From Henriciella sp. (GTDB lineage Bacteria; Pseudomonadota; Alphaproteobacteria; Caulobacterales; Hyphomonadaceae): 64,000 nucleotides of DNA. The notes under the pieces are model-generated. The model worked only from the letters and a program-made list of their open reading frames with translations, searched no databases and was not told the DNA's origin. The position numbers were made by a program, and so were the translations under genes. Shown in pieces: positions 1 through 8,900 of this stretch (the first letter of the stretch is position 1; each line of letters opens with the position of its first letter). The DNA is taken from positions 35,924 to 99,923 of the forward strand of contig JAEPOM010000012.1 of assembly GCA_017642885.1 (NCBI GenBank), read 5' to 3'.

Positions 1-365
1 CGGCCTTCGAAGGATATTGCATGCACGAGGCCTTGTTCTCCGACGCGTTTACCGCCGATGGGATCGAGACGATCGATATTGCCAAGGCGATGCTCGATGA
101 GGGCTATCATCCCATGACCATGTACTTCCCGTTGGTGGTACATGGCGCGATGCTGATCGAGCCAACTGAAACCGAAAGCAAGCAAGAACTCGACCGATTC
201 TGCGAAACGATGACGGTGATTGCTGAGCGCGCGGCGCAAGGTGATGAAGCACTCAAAGGTGCGCCTTACCTCGCACCGAAGAAGCGTCTGGACGAAACGC
301 AAGCGGCGCGAAAGCCAGTGCTGAAATGGACTGCGCCGGTGCCTGAAGCCGTGGCCGCTGAGTGA
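1..365 (+). CDS. gcvPB: Glycine dehydrogenase (decarboxylating) subunit 2, C-terminal part
   Basis: This is the 3' end of a gene that enters from the left edge; the reading frame is open from base 3 and the true start lies outside the window. The visible 120 or so residues match the C-terminus of the P-protein of the glycine cleavage system, which decarboxylates glycine using PLP and passes the aminomethyl group to the H-protein. The recognisable stretch includes HPMTMYFPLVV followed by IEPTETESKQELDRF, the usual C-terminal signature of the subunit 2 form. The PLP lysine is not visible. The gene faces two acyltransferase genes on the other strand; its stop codon is 1 base from the end of the first. 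The family call is firm; the split-subunit form is inferred from how the C-terminus reads. Confidence 0.87.
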   Translation, partial: AFEGYCMHEALFSDAFTADGIETIDIAKAMLDEGYHPMTMYFPLVVHGAMLIEPTETESKQELDRFCETMTVIAERAAQGDEALKGAPYLAPKKRLDETQAARKPVLKWTAPVPEAVAAE

Positions 366-366
366 T

Positions 367-1515
367 TTAGACGGGCGCAGGCGTTTTTTCGTTTGCGCCC
401 GCTGAAGGTTTTCCCCGCCACCGGCGAAAGAGCCTGATCGATGGCCGCTCGAAATAGTAGTAGGTGAGCGCTGAGACCAGGATCGTCCCGATCGTGACCA
501 GGATCACGTAGGCTGTCGTGACCACAAGGCTCGGCTCAAACAGCGTATAGGTCACGCGCCCAATCGCGCTGATGGTGAGCGTGTGGCAGAGATAGAGCGA
601 GTAGCTCCAGTCGCCGAGGTGGACCATGAATTTTGGGGTGCGAAGGCCGCGCTCTAATTCGAGGGCGACCAGTCCATAGATCAACAATGCGACAGGGATC
701 CCGTAGAATATGGTTCGCCGCCAGACCGGGTTCATTCCGGTGAAGCCCTCGTTTCCGAGCGATGTCATCAGCGTCTGGGTCGGAATGAGGTCCAGATTCA
801 GGAACGGAATCAGTGTTGCGGTACCGCCGACAACGGCCGCGATCAGCGCGTGCTTGCGCCATCCCGCTTTGATCGCATAGCCAACCAGAGCGCCCAAGAC
901 GAATTGCAGCGTCATTGGGTAGAAGATCAATTCAATCAGGTTGTTGCTGAAGTTCGCCGATAGGCCAGCAAGTGCCCCGATCGTCACAATCCCGGCCCAG
1001 GCGAGAATTCCGTACAGGCGCATACGCGCCGGAAGCAGCAGGATAAGAACCGCAAATGCGATGTAGAAATACATCTCGTGCACAAGCGTCCAGCCAACGC
1101 CGAGTACAGGGTGCTCAGGTTGCGGCCAAAGGACGAAGGAGTGAACCAGGTGCAGCGCGCCATCCAGGCCCGCTGCTTCGATCCTCGGCGCATCCCACAG
1201 CGTGCCTTTCATCGTCGCAAAGAACACAACCATCGCCGCCGCGAACAGCCACCAGAGCGGATAAATCCGCGTGGCCCGCGAGAACAGGAAATCACCTGCT
1301 TCTGCAGCACCCCGGCGCAAATCTCCCGCAACCCAGACCATGATGAAGCCGGAAATCACAAAGAACAGATCGACGCCGTGGGCGCCATTGATAAAGAGAT
1401 CTGTGAGCTTGGCGCCGCGTTCGGAATGCGCTTCCTCGATCGCCATCACATGGCACAGGAAAACCGCGAAGGCGGCAATGCCGCGTAATGCCTGAATGGA
1501 ATTTAGTTTCGTCAT
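367..1515 (-). CDS. Acyltransferase 3 family membrane protein (OafA/YrhL type)
   Basis: A 382-residue polytopic membrane protein of the acyltransferase 3 family, whose members move acetyl or other acyl groups onto exported glycans, lipid A or O-antigen. The N-terminus carries the family signature LRGIAAFAVFLCH with the conserved histidine at residue 22, then FFVISGF at 51-57 and a second conserved block GWTLVHEMYF at 141-150. About ten hydrophobic segments follow, with WSYSLYLCHT near the C-terminus. There is no SGNH hydrolase domain. The next gene upstream on the same strand, at 1601-2701, encodes a close relative with the same blocks at the same positions, so the two probably arose by duplication. 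The substrate cannot be told from the sequence; no polysaccharide locus is visible nearby. Confidence 0.85.
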   Translation of the reverse strand: MTKLNSIQALRGIAAFAVFLCHVMAIEEAHSERGAKLTDLFINGAHGVDLFFVISGFIMVWVAGDLRRGAAEAGDFLFSRATRIYPLWWLFAAAMVVFFATMKGTLWDAPRIEAAGLDGALHLVHSFVLWPQPEHPVLGVGWTLVHEMYFYIAFAVLILLLPARMRLYGILAWAGIVTIGALAGLSANFSNNLIELIFYPMTLQFVLGALVGYAIKAGWRKHALIAAVVGGTATLIPFLNLDLIPTQTLMTSLGNEGFTGMNPVWRRTIFYGIPVALLIYGLVALELERGLRTPKFMVHLGDWSYSLYLCHTLTISAIGRVTYTLFEPSLVVTTAYVILVTIGTILVSALTYYYFERPSIRLFRRWRGKPSAGANEKTPAPV

Positions 1516-1600
1516 GGCTGAGTTCGTGCTGCGCGGTCGGCAACGGGTTCGCTGACGAAATTACTGTACTGCTTGTGTCTATGCAGAGGCATTTGGATAA

Positions 1601-2701
1601 TCATTTGCGACTTGCCTCCCCCGGACTGAATAGTTGTTGCCGCGCTATACGGGCGCGATTGACGATGGGCTTTTCAAAGAAATTGTAAGTCAGACCCGAA
1701 ATGGCGATTGCCGCGGCGCTTGCCAGGATCAGAAAGGCCAGATTGTCGATTGGACCAGCGGTATCGAATGTGGGGAAGAACAGGCGCGCGATAGCTGTGA
1801 TCACCAAAATGTGGCTGAGGTATAGCGAGTAGCTCCAGTCTCCTATTGTCACCAGCTTGGCTGGAAGCACTTTGTCCAGCGCTCCGCGGCGCTCAAGAGC
1901 CACCAGCCCATAGACAATCAGTGCGTAGGCCGGTCCATAGGCCAACATTCGGTGGGTTGGTTGGATCGTCGAAGCAACTGTGAAATCGACTGTGATGATT
2001 GCGAACACCAACGCACAAAGTCCCGCCGCGAGGGCCGCCCAGGCGAATCGCGAAACCCCTGCCAAGACGAGCCAGGCCACGGCACTCCCCATAAGGAATT
2101 CCAGCGTCAGTGGGAACAATGCTAGGCTGAGCAGGCTATTCGGGGTAAATCCTGTCAGCTGCAATGTGGTCGATGCTGCAATGATCACGGCCCAGACGAT
2201 GAAGGCAGGTTTGCGGATCTTGACCGGGAGCAGCAAAATCAATGCGAAGATAATGTAGAAATACATCTCATGGATCAGCGTCCACCCCAGCGTCAAAACG
2301 GGGGGGGATTGCTGCGGGACTAGTAAGAAAGACTTCAGAAGGTGCATCGGGCCGTCGGCTTCCCGTACAATATCCTTGTCCCATGGCAGGCCTGAAGACA
2401 CCAAAAAATAGGCTGCCGTCACACCTGCAAACAGCCACCAAAGCGGATAGATCCGCAAGATGCGGGAAAACATGAATTTGAGGCTGCTATGCGCGCCCGG
2501 TGCCCAGTCTCCGGCGACCCAGACCATGATGAAGCCTGAGATGACAAAGAATAGATCGACGCCGCTAACCCCGGCGATCCAGACCGATGCTAATAGCTGA
2601 CCGCCGCCGGTCATCTGGTTTTCCAGCCCTTGCAGGTGCGCCAGCATGACGGCGAGCGCCGCTATGGCGCGCAGGGCTTGAACGCTTTTTAACTGGGTCA
2701 T
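1601..2701 (-). CDS. Acyltransferase 3 family membrane protein, paralogue of the neighbouring gene
   Basis: A 366-residue multi-spanning acyltransferase 3 protein. It shares with its downstream neighbour the conserved histidine at residue 22, FFVISGF at 51-57, GWTLIHEMYFY, and a C-terminal GDWSYSLYLSH block. The arrangement (same strand, 85 bases apart) fits a tandem duplication followed by divergence, since the middle loops and tails differ. The likely role is O-acylation of a cell-surface sugar or lipid in the inner membrane, inferred from the family. The start chosen is the ATG giving MTQLKSVQALR, which aligns with the start of the paralogue. No transport or glycosyltransferase genes adjoin the pair. 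Confidence 0.85.
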   Translation of the reverse strand: MTQLKSVQALRAIAALAVMLAHLQGLENQMTGGGQLLASVWIAGVSGVDLFFVISGFIMVWVAGDWAPGAHSSLKFMFSRILRIYPLWWLFAGVTAAYFLVSSGLPWDKDIVREADGPMHLLKSFLLVPQQSPPVLTLGWTLIHEMYFYIIFALILLLPVKIRKPAFIVWAVIIAASTTLQLTGFTPNSLLSLALFPLTLEFLMGSAVAWLVLAGVSRFAWAALAAGLCALVFAIITVDFTVASTIQPTHRMLAYGPAYALIVYGLVALERRGALDKVLPAKLVTIGDWSYSLYLSHILVITAIARLFFPTFDTAGPIDNLAFLILASAAAIAISGLTYNFFEKPIVNRARIARQQLFSPGEASRK

Positions 2702-2824
2702 TTTCGGTTTTGTGTGCCTTTGGCGAAACTACTCGCTGAAATTCACGTCATTTCAACGGAATGTGTGTAGGCAAAATGCCTAAGTGTTGCCAGAGTCATA
2801 ATTCAGAAAAGGCCTATTGGAAGT

Positions 2825-3199
2825 ATGCCGCAGAGGACCATATTAGAGCTAATGCCCGACGGATCATCCCCATTTGGAAAGGAGCGCCTGAAACAGGGCG
2901 CCGCGACAGCGCCTCTCGGCGTAGTTGGTTCCAGCGTGCGGACGCTCATTCGACAGGCGTTTGCGTTCCTCGGTTTGGTCCTCATCGCCGTGGCGATTCC
3001 AATTGCGTTTGTCACTCCATTGCTGCCGATCGGCCTTCCGATTGCGATTCTGGGTGTGGTTCTGCTTGGACGAAACTCACTTTGGGGACGTCGCTGGATG
3101 GAAGGCGTCCTCGACCGCCATCCACGCGTAGAACGGTTTGCCCCGAACTGGTTGATGAAAGCCGTCTTCGGTCGTGAGAAGAGAACGCCAAGCAAATAA
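2825..3199 (+). CDS. Small membrane protein of unknown function
   Basis: A 124-residue protein with a long hydrophobic central region at about residues 45-80, reading AFLGLVLIAVAIPIAFV and then LLPIGLPIAILGVVLLG, which could make one or two membrane segments separated by a proline. The C-terminus is basic and rich in arginine and tryptophan. I do not recognise a named family with certainty; the Pro-Ile-Gly-Leu-Pro turn recalls small PGPGW-type transmembrane proteins. It stands alone on the plus strand, and its stop codon (3197-3199) runs into the stem of a terminator shared with the convergent ATP synthase operon. Codon use looks native. Confidence 0.6.
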   Translation: MPQRTILELMPDGSSPFGKERLKQGAATAPLGVVGSSVRTLIRQAFAFLGLVLIAVAIPIAFVTPLLPIGLPIAILGVVLLGRNSLWGRRWMEGVLDRHPRVERFAPNWLMKAVFGREKRTPSK

Positions 3200-3226
3200 A
3201 AAGCCCGCTGGATCAGCAGGCTTTTT
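3198..3226 (-). terminator. Bidirectional intrinsic terminator between the atp operon and the small membrane protein gene
   Basis: The two 13-base arms at 3198-3210 and 3214-3226 are complementary except for one position and are separated by a 3-base loop. The arms begin and end in runs of A and T, so a U-tract forms whichever strand is read. The single mismatch is C·A on the plus transcript but a G·U wobble on the minus transcript, so the hairpin is stronger for the atp operon, whose last stop codon is 33 bases upstream on the minus strand. Confidence 0.85.
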
Positions 3227-3258
3227 GAATTTCGAATAATTGAAGCTGTGCGCTGCTC

Positions 3259-3810
3259 TTAGTTGAGGCACTTGTCGATTTCGCCAAGAGCGTTGTCGAA
3301 CAGGTCGTTGGCTTCGCCAGACCCTGCCAGAATAGACCGGGCGGCTTCTGTCGCAGCATCCGCAGCAACACGGCGAACATCCGCTGTAGCATCCGCTTCG
3401 GCGCGGGCAATACGTGCCTCAGCCTGAGTTTCACGGCGAGCGACCTTAGCTTTCAGATCTGCCTTGGCCTGCTTCATCATCGTATCCGCATCCGCTTTGG
3501 CGCGTTTGATGATGTCTTCAGCTGCAGCGTCGGCTTCTTTGGCCTTCTTCTTCGCGTCAGCCATCAGTTTAGCGGCCTCTTCGCGAAGCGCGCGGGCTTC
3601 ATCGATTTGGCCCTGAATGCCAGTCGCACGCTCATCAAGCTTCGAGAAAATCGTCTTGAAGCCACCAACCAGGCCGACGATGATCAGGAAGATCACCAGA
3701 GCAGCGAACGCTGTCGCAGTGGTTGGGTCAGCATACCAGGCCACTTTAGCATCAGCAGCGTGAGCAGCTGGCGCTAAAAGGAGCAGGGGTGTCAGAAATG
3801 CGATGCGCAT
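3259..3810 (-). CDS. atpF: ATP synthase F0 subunit b
   Basis: A subunit of the peripheral stalk that holds the F1 catalytic head to the membrane sector. I place the start at 3810 (protein 183 residues, beginning MRIAFLTPLLLLAPAAHA), because it lies 4 bases after the stop of the preceding b' gene and has an AAGGG ribosome-binding sequence inside that gene's end. A longer open frame starts 105 bases further upstream but overlaps b'. The protein has an N-terminal hydrophobic segment that resembles a signal peptide, one membrane anchor (TAFAALVIFLIIVGLVGG), and a long charged Ala/Lys/Glu-rich coiled coil. It is the last gene of the atpI-B-E-F'-F operon and is followed by a strong terminator. F1 genes are not in the window, as is usual for alphaproteobacteria, where F0 and F1 are separate clusters. 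Confidence 0.9.
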   Translation of the reverse strand: MRIAFLTPLLLLAPAAHAADAKVAWYADPTTATAFAALVIFLIIVGLVGGFKTIFSKLDERATGIQGQIDEARALREEAAKLMADAKKKAKEADAAAEDIIKRAKADADTMMKQAKADLKAKVARRETQAEARIARAEADATADVRRVAADAATEAARSILAGSGEANDLFDNALGEIDKCLN

Positions 3811-3814
3811 CAGC

Positions 3815-4354
3815 TTACCCTTTCGCCAGGACAGATTTAACGGCGGAAGAAACATCCGCCTTGGCGGCTTTGGAGCCAAACTTGCCGAGGACGCTTTGCG
3901 CCGCATCTCCGGCAATTGATTCGACGTTTTTCATAGCATCAGCGCGAAGCGCGGAAATGCGCGTCTCGGCTTCGGCCAGTTTCTTGTCGACTTCGGCGTC
4001 CACTTTGGCAGTTTCCGCAGCAATTTGCGCATCGATCTTGGCGCGTGCCTTGTCCGCGGTTTCGCGGGCTTTAGCGTGCGCCTTGGCGATGGAAACTTCA
4101 ACAGACTTCTGCGCGTCTTGAGCTTCATCGTTCAAGCGTGCTGCTTCGTCCAGATCGCTTGCAATCGAGCTCTCGCGACGCTCCAGTGTGTTACCAATAC
4201 TTGGTAGAATGAAGCGAGAGAGCACGAAATACAGCGAGCCGAACAACACCACCAGCCAGAAAACCTGGGATGGGAAGTGCCAGGTCTCAAACGGCGGGAA
4301 CGCCGCCTTTTCAGCACCTGATGCAGCATCTGCAGCGAGAATGATCGCAAGCAT
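3815..4354 (-). CDS. atpF': ATP synthase F0 subunit b'
   Basis: A 179-residue peripheral stalk subunit, the second and divergent b-type protein found in alphaproteobacteria and phototrophs, which forms a heterodimer with b. It has a short N-terminal hydrophobic stretch, then PPFETWHFPSQVFWLVVLFGSLYFVL as membrane anchor (about residues 20-46), and a long coiled coil rich in Ala, Lys, Glu and Asp (about 55-150). It lies between atpE (43 bases upstream) and atpF (4 bases downstream), so these are co-transcribed. The first of the two b-type genes in the operon is b' by position and by its FPS/Q anchor, a call made from family knowledge rather than from an alignment. Confidence 0.88.
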   Translation of the reverse strand: MLAIILAADAASGAEKAAFPPFETWHFPSQVFWLVVLFGSLYFVLSRFILPSIGNTLERRESSIASDLDEAARLNDEAQDAQKSVEVSIAKAHAKARETADKARAKIDAQIAAETAKVDAEVDKKLAEAETRISALRADAMKNVESIAGDAAQSVLGKFGSKAAKADVSSAVKSVLAKG

Positions 4355-4397
4355 GGCCTAAACCGTCCTTATTTAGTCTCGAAGGGTCGTGTTGTGG

Positions 4398-4634
4398 TTA
4401 GACCACGAACAGGATCAGGATCGAGACCAGGAAGGCCAGAATGCCCAGCGCTTCTGAAAGCGCCATACCGATGAAGAGGTTACCGGTTTGCTGTGGAGCA
4501 GCAGACGGGTTGCGCATCGCGGCATCAAGGAATGAGCCGAAGATGTTACCCACACCAATAGCAGCACCGATCATGCCGAGGGTCGCGAGGCCGGCACCGA
4601 CATATTTCAGACCGAGAGTGATATCGCCTTCCAT
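4398..4634 (-). CDS. atpE: ATP synthase F0 subunit c
   Basis: A 78-residue proteolipid forming the proton-driven rotor ring. It reads as two transmembrane helices. The first carries the glycine-rich packing motif (GAAIGVGNIFG), the polar loop contains RNPSAAPQ, and the second carries the proton-binding carboxylate, the Glu in GMALSEALGI. The start is preceded by an AAAGGAG ribosome-binding sequence, fitting the high expression needed for the ring. The gene sits between atpB and atpF', and a small hairpin lies in the 111-base gap to atpB. Length and motifs match the family closely. Confidence 0.95.
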   Translation of the reverse strand: MEGDITLGLKYVGAGLATLGMIGAAIGVGNIFGSFLDAAMRNPSAAPQQTGNLFIGMALSEALGILAFLVSILILFVV

Positions 4635-4716
4635 GAGAATCTCCTTTGGGAAGTCTTTCGTTCGATTTGCGCCCCCGTGAAGCCTGTTCGCGAGGGCACG
4701 TCAAGTTGAATCAGCA

Positions 4717-4730
4717 CGGCTAAATAGCCG
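4717..4730 (-). other. Small perfect hairpin in the atpB-atpE spacer
   Basis: Six-base complementary arms CGGCTA and TAGCCG flank a two-base centre, 82 bases before the atpE start, in the only sizeable gap inside the operon. There is no T-run, so it is not a terminator. Hairpins here could stabilise the atpE part of the message or mark an RNA-processing site, which would help make the many c copies needed per complex. That role is inferred from position only. Confidence 0.4.
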
Positions 4731-4745
4731 CAGTGAAGTGGCTCC

Positions 4746-5534
4746 TTAGTGCGACGGGTGCAACGCGTCGTTCAGATAGACGCAGGTCAGGATTGCAAAC
4801 ACGTAGGCTTGCAGACCTGCGACAAGGAATTCGAGGGCGTTCAGCGCCACACCCATACCAAAGGCGAGGGGCGCTACAAGAAGGCCGATACCGCCTGCGG
4901 TAATGCCTGTGACAGCAAATCCAGCAAACAGTTTGAGAAGGATGTGTCCGGCCAGCATGTTCGCGAACAGGCGAAGAGACAGCGTCAGTGGACGTGCGAT
5001 GAATGAGATGATCTCAATCGGGATCAGGATCGCGTAAATCACCATCTTTCCGAGGATGGGCATATCACCCAGCGATGGGGCGAACAGGCCGAAGAATTTC
5101 AGGCCATTCTTCCAAAGACCGAAAATGACGACAATGCTGATGACGAGCAGCGCAAGCATCCCGGTGACGATGATGTGGCTCGTCGTTGTGAACGCATAGG
5201 GCGACATACCGATCAGGTTTGCGGCCAGAATGAAGAAGAACAGAGTGAACACGAACGGGAAGAAGCGAAGCCCTTCCTCGCCTGCCGTGCCGCGGATCAT
5301 GTCTGCGACAAAGCCGTAGCCGATCTCACCAATCGATTGCAGGCGGTTTGGAACAATCTTGCCGCGCGAAGCAGCGTAGCCGAACAATGCGATGCAGAGG
5401 ACAACACCGAGCAGCATGAAACCCGCCGCATTCGTGAACGAAATATCGTATCCGAAAACGGGCGGGAGTTCGAACCAGGTCTTGACCTCGAACTGCTTCA
5501 TTGGGTCGGCGGCGCCGTGGAAAAAGAGAGTCAT
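4746..5534 (-). CDS. atpB: ATP synthase F0 subunit a
   Basis: A 262-residue inner-membrane protein that forms the proton half-channels against the c-ring. Several hydrophobic helices are visible, and the conserved LSLRLFANMLAGHILL segment (about residue 180) holds the essential arginine that faces the c-subunit carboxylate. The C-terminal helix (ALEFLVAGLQAYVFAILTCVYL) is also typical. The chosen start at 5534 lacks a strong ribosome-binding sequence; an internal ATG giving MKQFEVKTW would be 11 residues shorter. The gene follows atpI by 8 bases and precedes atpE. Confidence 0.93.
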   Translation of the reverse strand: MTLFFHGAADPMKQFEVKTWFELPPVFGYDISFTNAAGFMLLGVVLCIALFGYAASRGKIVPNRLQSIGEIGYGFVADMIRGTAGEEGLRFFPFVFTLFFFILAANLIGMSPYAFTTTSHIIVTGMLALLVISIVVIFGLWKNGLKFFGLFAPSLGDMPILGKMVIYAILIPIEIISFIARPLTLSLRLFANMLAGHILLKLFAGFAVTGITAGGIGLLVAPLAFGMGVALNALEFLVAGLQAYVFAILTCVYLNDALHPSH

Positions 5535-5542
5535 TTGTACGT

Positions 5543-5890
5543 CTATTCTTCAGGGTTAGAGCCTGTTTTGTCGGCGCTCATGACCGGATTAGCCGCGTCA
5601 GTCAACTCTTTGTAAGCGCGAATAACACCTAGGATTCCGGCAGCAAACCCGAAGCACATCATGATCAGAAGCCCCCAGGGCTTCGTTCCGAAGAAGTGGT
5701 CGATGCCTAAACCGATCATAATCCCAACAAATACGGACGCTCCGAACTCTGCGCCGTAGCGCAAAGCGAGCGCCCCGGCGGACACGCCAGAGGCAGATTC
5801 GTGCTGTCTCTGCTTTTTCTCCAGGTCTTCCTGCGCGCTTTTGGCGCGGGCAATTCGAGCCCCGAGATCGTCGTTTTCGTCGCTAGTCAT
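5543..5890 (-). CDS. atpI: ATP synthase protein I
   Basis: A 115-residue small membrane protein at the head of the F0 genes. AtpI proteins help assemble the c-ring and may aid Mg2+ supply; they are not part of the finished enzyme. The N-terminal 40 residues are charged and hydrophilic. Two hydrophobic helices follow: GAEFGASVFVGIMIGLGID, then WGLLIMMCFGFAAGILGV, and after them the short charged tail usual in the family. It begins 18 bases after the end of smc on the same strand, so smc and the atp genes may share a transcript. The family is variable in sequence, so the call rests on topology, length and operon position together. Confidence 0.87.
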   Translation of the reverse strand: MTSDENDDLGARIARAKSAQEDLEKKQRQHESASGVSAGALALRYGAEFGASVFVGIMIGLGIDHFFGTKPWGLLIMMCFGFAAGILGVIRAYKELTDAANPVMSADKTGSNPEE

Positions 5891-5908
5891 GCCGAGTCGC
5901 TACCGCGT

Positions 5909-8900
5909 CTACTCCGCCGCAACAAGCTCTTCGGCGGTATCGAGGTCGACTGAGACCAGTTTCGAAACCCCTTTTTCGCGCATGGTGACGCCAAACAGGC
6001 GGTCCATACGGCTCATCGTCACCGGATTGTGGGTGATCACGATGAAGCGGGTATCGGTGCGTTGACGCATTTCATCGAGCATCCGGCAGAACCGATCGAC
6101 ATTGGCGTCATCCAGCGGCGCATCGACCTCGTCCAGGACACAAATCGGCGACGGGCGCGACAGGAAGACAGCGAAAATCAGCGCTGTTGCCGTCAGGGCC
6201 TGCTCACCGCCTGACATCAGGGACAGCGTACCGAGGCGCTTTCCAGGAGGCTGAGCAAAGATTTCGAGTCCCGCTGCGAGTGGATCGTCCGCATCGATCA
6301 GGCGCAATTCTGCTTCGCCGCCGCGGAACAGGGTCGTGAATAGGGCTTTGAAGTGCTCGTTGACCTGCTCAAAGGCCCCAAGAAGCCGCGTGCGGCCTTC
6401 ATCGTTGAGCGCCTTCACGCCTTCACGGAGTTTGGCGATAGCAGCCGTGAGGTCAGCTTTTTCGTCCGCTTGCAGGCCGAGCCGGGAGGAAAGCTCTTCT
6501 ACTTCCGATTCGGCTTCCATGTTCACACCGCCGAGACGATCGCGATCGTGACGCAACTGATCCAGCTGGCGTTCCGCGTCTCTCACATCAAGTGTCGCCA
6601 TGGTCTCTTCATCCAGGCCTTCTTTGGCAATCGCAAGCAGGCCCTCGGGCGCGCGCTGGAAGTGAGTCTGAGCGACTTCAGAGGCTTCAGACAGCCGCTC
6701 TGTCGCGTTTTCGAGTTTGGCGTTGGCAATGGCCAGAGTTTCGCGCGCGCTCATAGCAAGATTATTTGTCGAACGGGCCGCTTCTTCCACTTCTCGGATT
6801 TCCGATTCGCGCGCTGCCAGCGTGTCAGCAGCGTCCTGTCGCTCTATCTCGAGAGCGTCAACGCGGCTTGCGAGCGTGTCGAGTTGGGTCTGAAGCGATT
6901 CAGGGCGCGCCTTCGCTGCGGCGGCTTCGCGTGCGGCCTCCGCGCGGCGGGTTACGAGCGATTGAACTCGCGTCGCCGAGCTTTCCAGACGTCCTGTCCA
7001 GCGTTCGACATCTTGCTCCAGAGCATTTCGACGGGCCATCGCCTGCTGGCGGTTCCGGGTGAGGTCTGTGAGGCGCCCGCGGCATTCTGTTTCTCGCTCG
7101 CGCGCCGATGCCAGCACGTTACGGGCTTCTGCAACAGCGTGCTCCAGCCGCGCCAGGTCTTCGGTATTCTCGGGCTTCGCAGCGGTCTGATACGCCTCTT
7201 TAGCGATGTGCAGATCTGATTCCACGCGCGCCAGGTTTTCTTTCGCGGAGTCTGCTTTCAGGCTTGCGCGATCTGTGTGTTGCTTGGCGCTCGCCAGATT
7301 GCGTCGCGCCTGATCCAGACGCTGCGTGGCGTCCTGGACGTTGCGCCGGATCTGCTTGAGATCTTCCTCTGCGCCAATGCGTCCGCCGCGGATCTGGGCA
7401 TAGTGGGCCTGTAACTCCGAAACCGTCTGACGTTGAGGACCAAGCGCGGACTGAGCGGCCTCTAGTCGCGCCTGTTGTTCCAGGCGCTCGGCCGCAGCCA
7501 CTGGCGCAGCAGGGGTCCTTGTGAAGCCGTCCCAACGCCAGAGATGCCCATCCAATGTGACGAGGCGCTGGCCTGGCTTCAGGTCGGGCGCCAGCTCTTC
7601 GCCCTCAGACCGGGAGACAACCCCGCACTGAGAGAGTCGCGCGGCCAGTTCGCCGGGAGCTTCGACAAAATCGGTAAGCGGCTTGGCATAGCCGGGAAGA
7701 GCCTGCGTCTTCACGCTGCTACCAGCCCAAAAAATCGAGGCAGACCGGTCCGTTGGGGCCTGCAAGTCGTCGCCCAGCGCCGCGGCCACGGCTTTTTCGT
7801 AGCCGTCTCGCGTCCGCATTTGTTCAACCACCGGCGGGCTCTGCGTCGTTTCTGCTTTACGGAGTAGGCGGGTGAGGCCAGCGATTTCTGTTTCGAGCGT
7901 TCTCAGCGCGTCCTGTGCCTCGTCAGCGGGGGCTTTGGCGGCGAGTTCTGCTTCCTGCTTGTCGAGAATGGTCTGCTCTGCAGATTCCAGAGCGTTCTGA
8001 GCTCCTTTCAGCGCGGCTTCAGCCTCGGATTCAGCTTCGCGGGCAACGTGCAGCTCATTGGTGAGCGCTGTCGTGTTCGGGAGCGCTTCAACAATACCTC
8101 GCAAGTGCTGAACCTCTTGCTCAAGGCTTTCCTTGCGCCGACGGTGTGCATTGGCATTGGCTTCAAGCGCCTGAATCTCAGCGCGCTTTTGCGCAAACGC
8201 TTCAGATTTCAGATCGGCGTCCGTCTGCGCCGTCTCCAGCGCTTGCTTGGCTTCGGCAAGTACGCGCTCCGCTTCGACCTCTTTTTCCTTGTTGGTCGTA
8301 TCGTTCTCGACCGGCAGTGCTGCAAGCGATTCCCGGGCGTCGACCAATGTGCGCTCAGCTTCTTCTTTCTGGCTTTGCTCGCGCTGAATGTCCTCTGCGA
8401 GCCGAGTAGCTTCGCGCTCTAAACCAGCCAGTAGGTCAGCAGCGTTCTTGCGTTCGGTTTCGACTTTCGCGAGTTCAATCCGCGCTTGCCCAAGCTTACC
8501 AGAAGCAACAGCCTCTGCCGTGCGCATCGGGCCGATACCATCGCTGGCTTCAAGTCGCTTGGTCTCTGCGACGGCAGCCTCTCGGGTCAGCCGCTCGACT
8601 TCAGTTTTGGCGCGGGCCAGCGAAACCGCTGCGGTTTCCTGGTCGGCCTTGGCTGTAGCCCACTTTAGATGCGCCAGATAAGCTTCAAGAGCTGAAATTT
8701 GCGAGCTTAGCTCTTTGTATTTTCGGGCTTTTCGGGCCTGACGCTTCAGGCTGTCGAGTTGGCGTTCAACCTCGGCCGAAACTTCAGTCAGGCGCTCGAG
8801 ATTGGTCTCTGCACCGCGTAGCTTCAATTCAGCTTCGTGACGCCGTGTATTCAATCCGGCGATGCCTGCAGCTTCTTCGAGAATACGGCGCCGGTTCTGA

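Noticed and set aside
372..401. Hairpin CGGGCGCA/TGCGCCCG after gcvPB as a terminator
   Set aside because: The arms are complementary, but the hairpin is inside the 3' end of the acyltransferase coding sequence, has a 14-base loop and no T-run follows on either side.
5460..5480. Sequence GGAGTTCGAACCAGG resembling a tRNA T-loop
   Set aside because: It lies in the coding sequence of atpB and no acceptor, D or anticodon arm can be drawn around it.
6353..7219. 288-codon open frame on the plus strand
   Set aside because: It lies wholly opposite the coiled-coil part of smc, has no recognisable domain and reflects the codon bias of smc.
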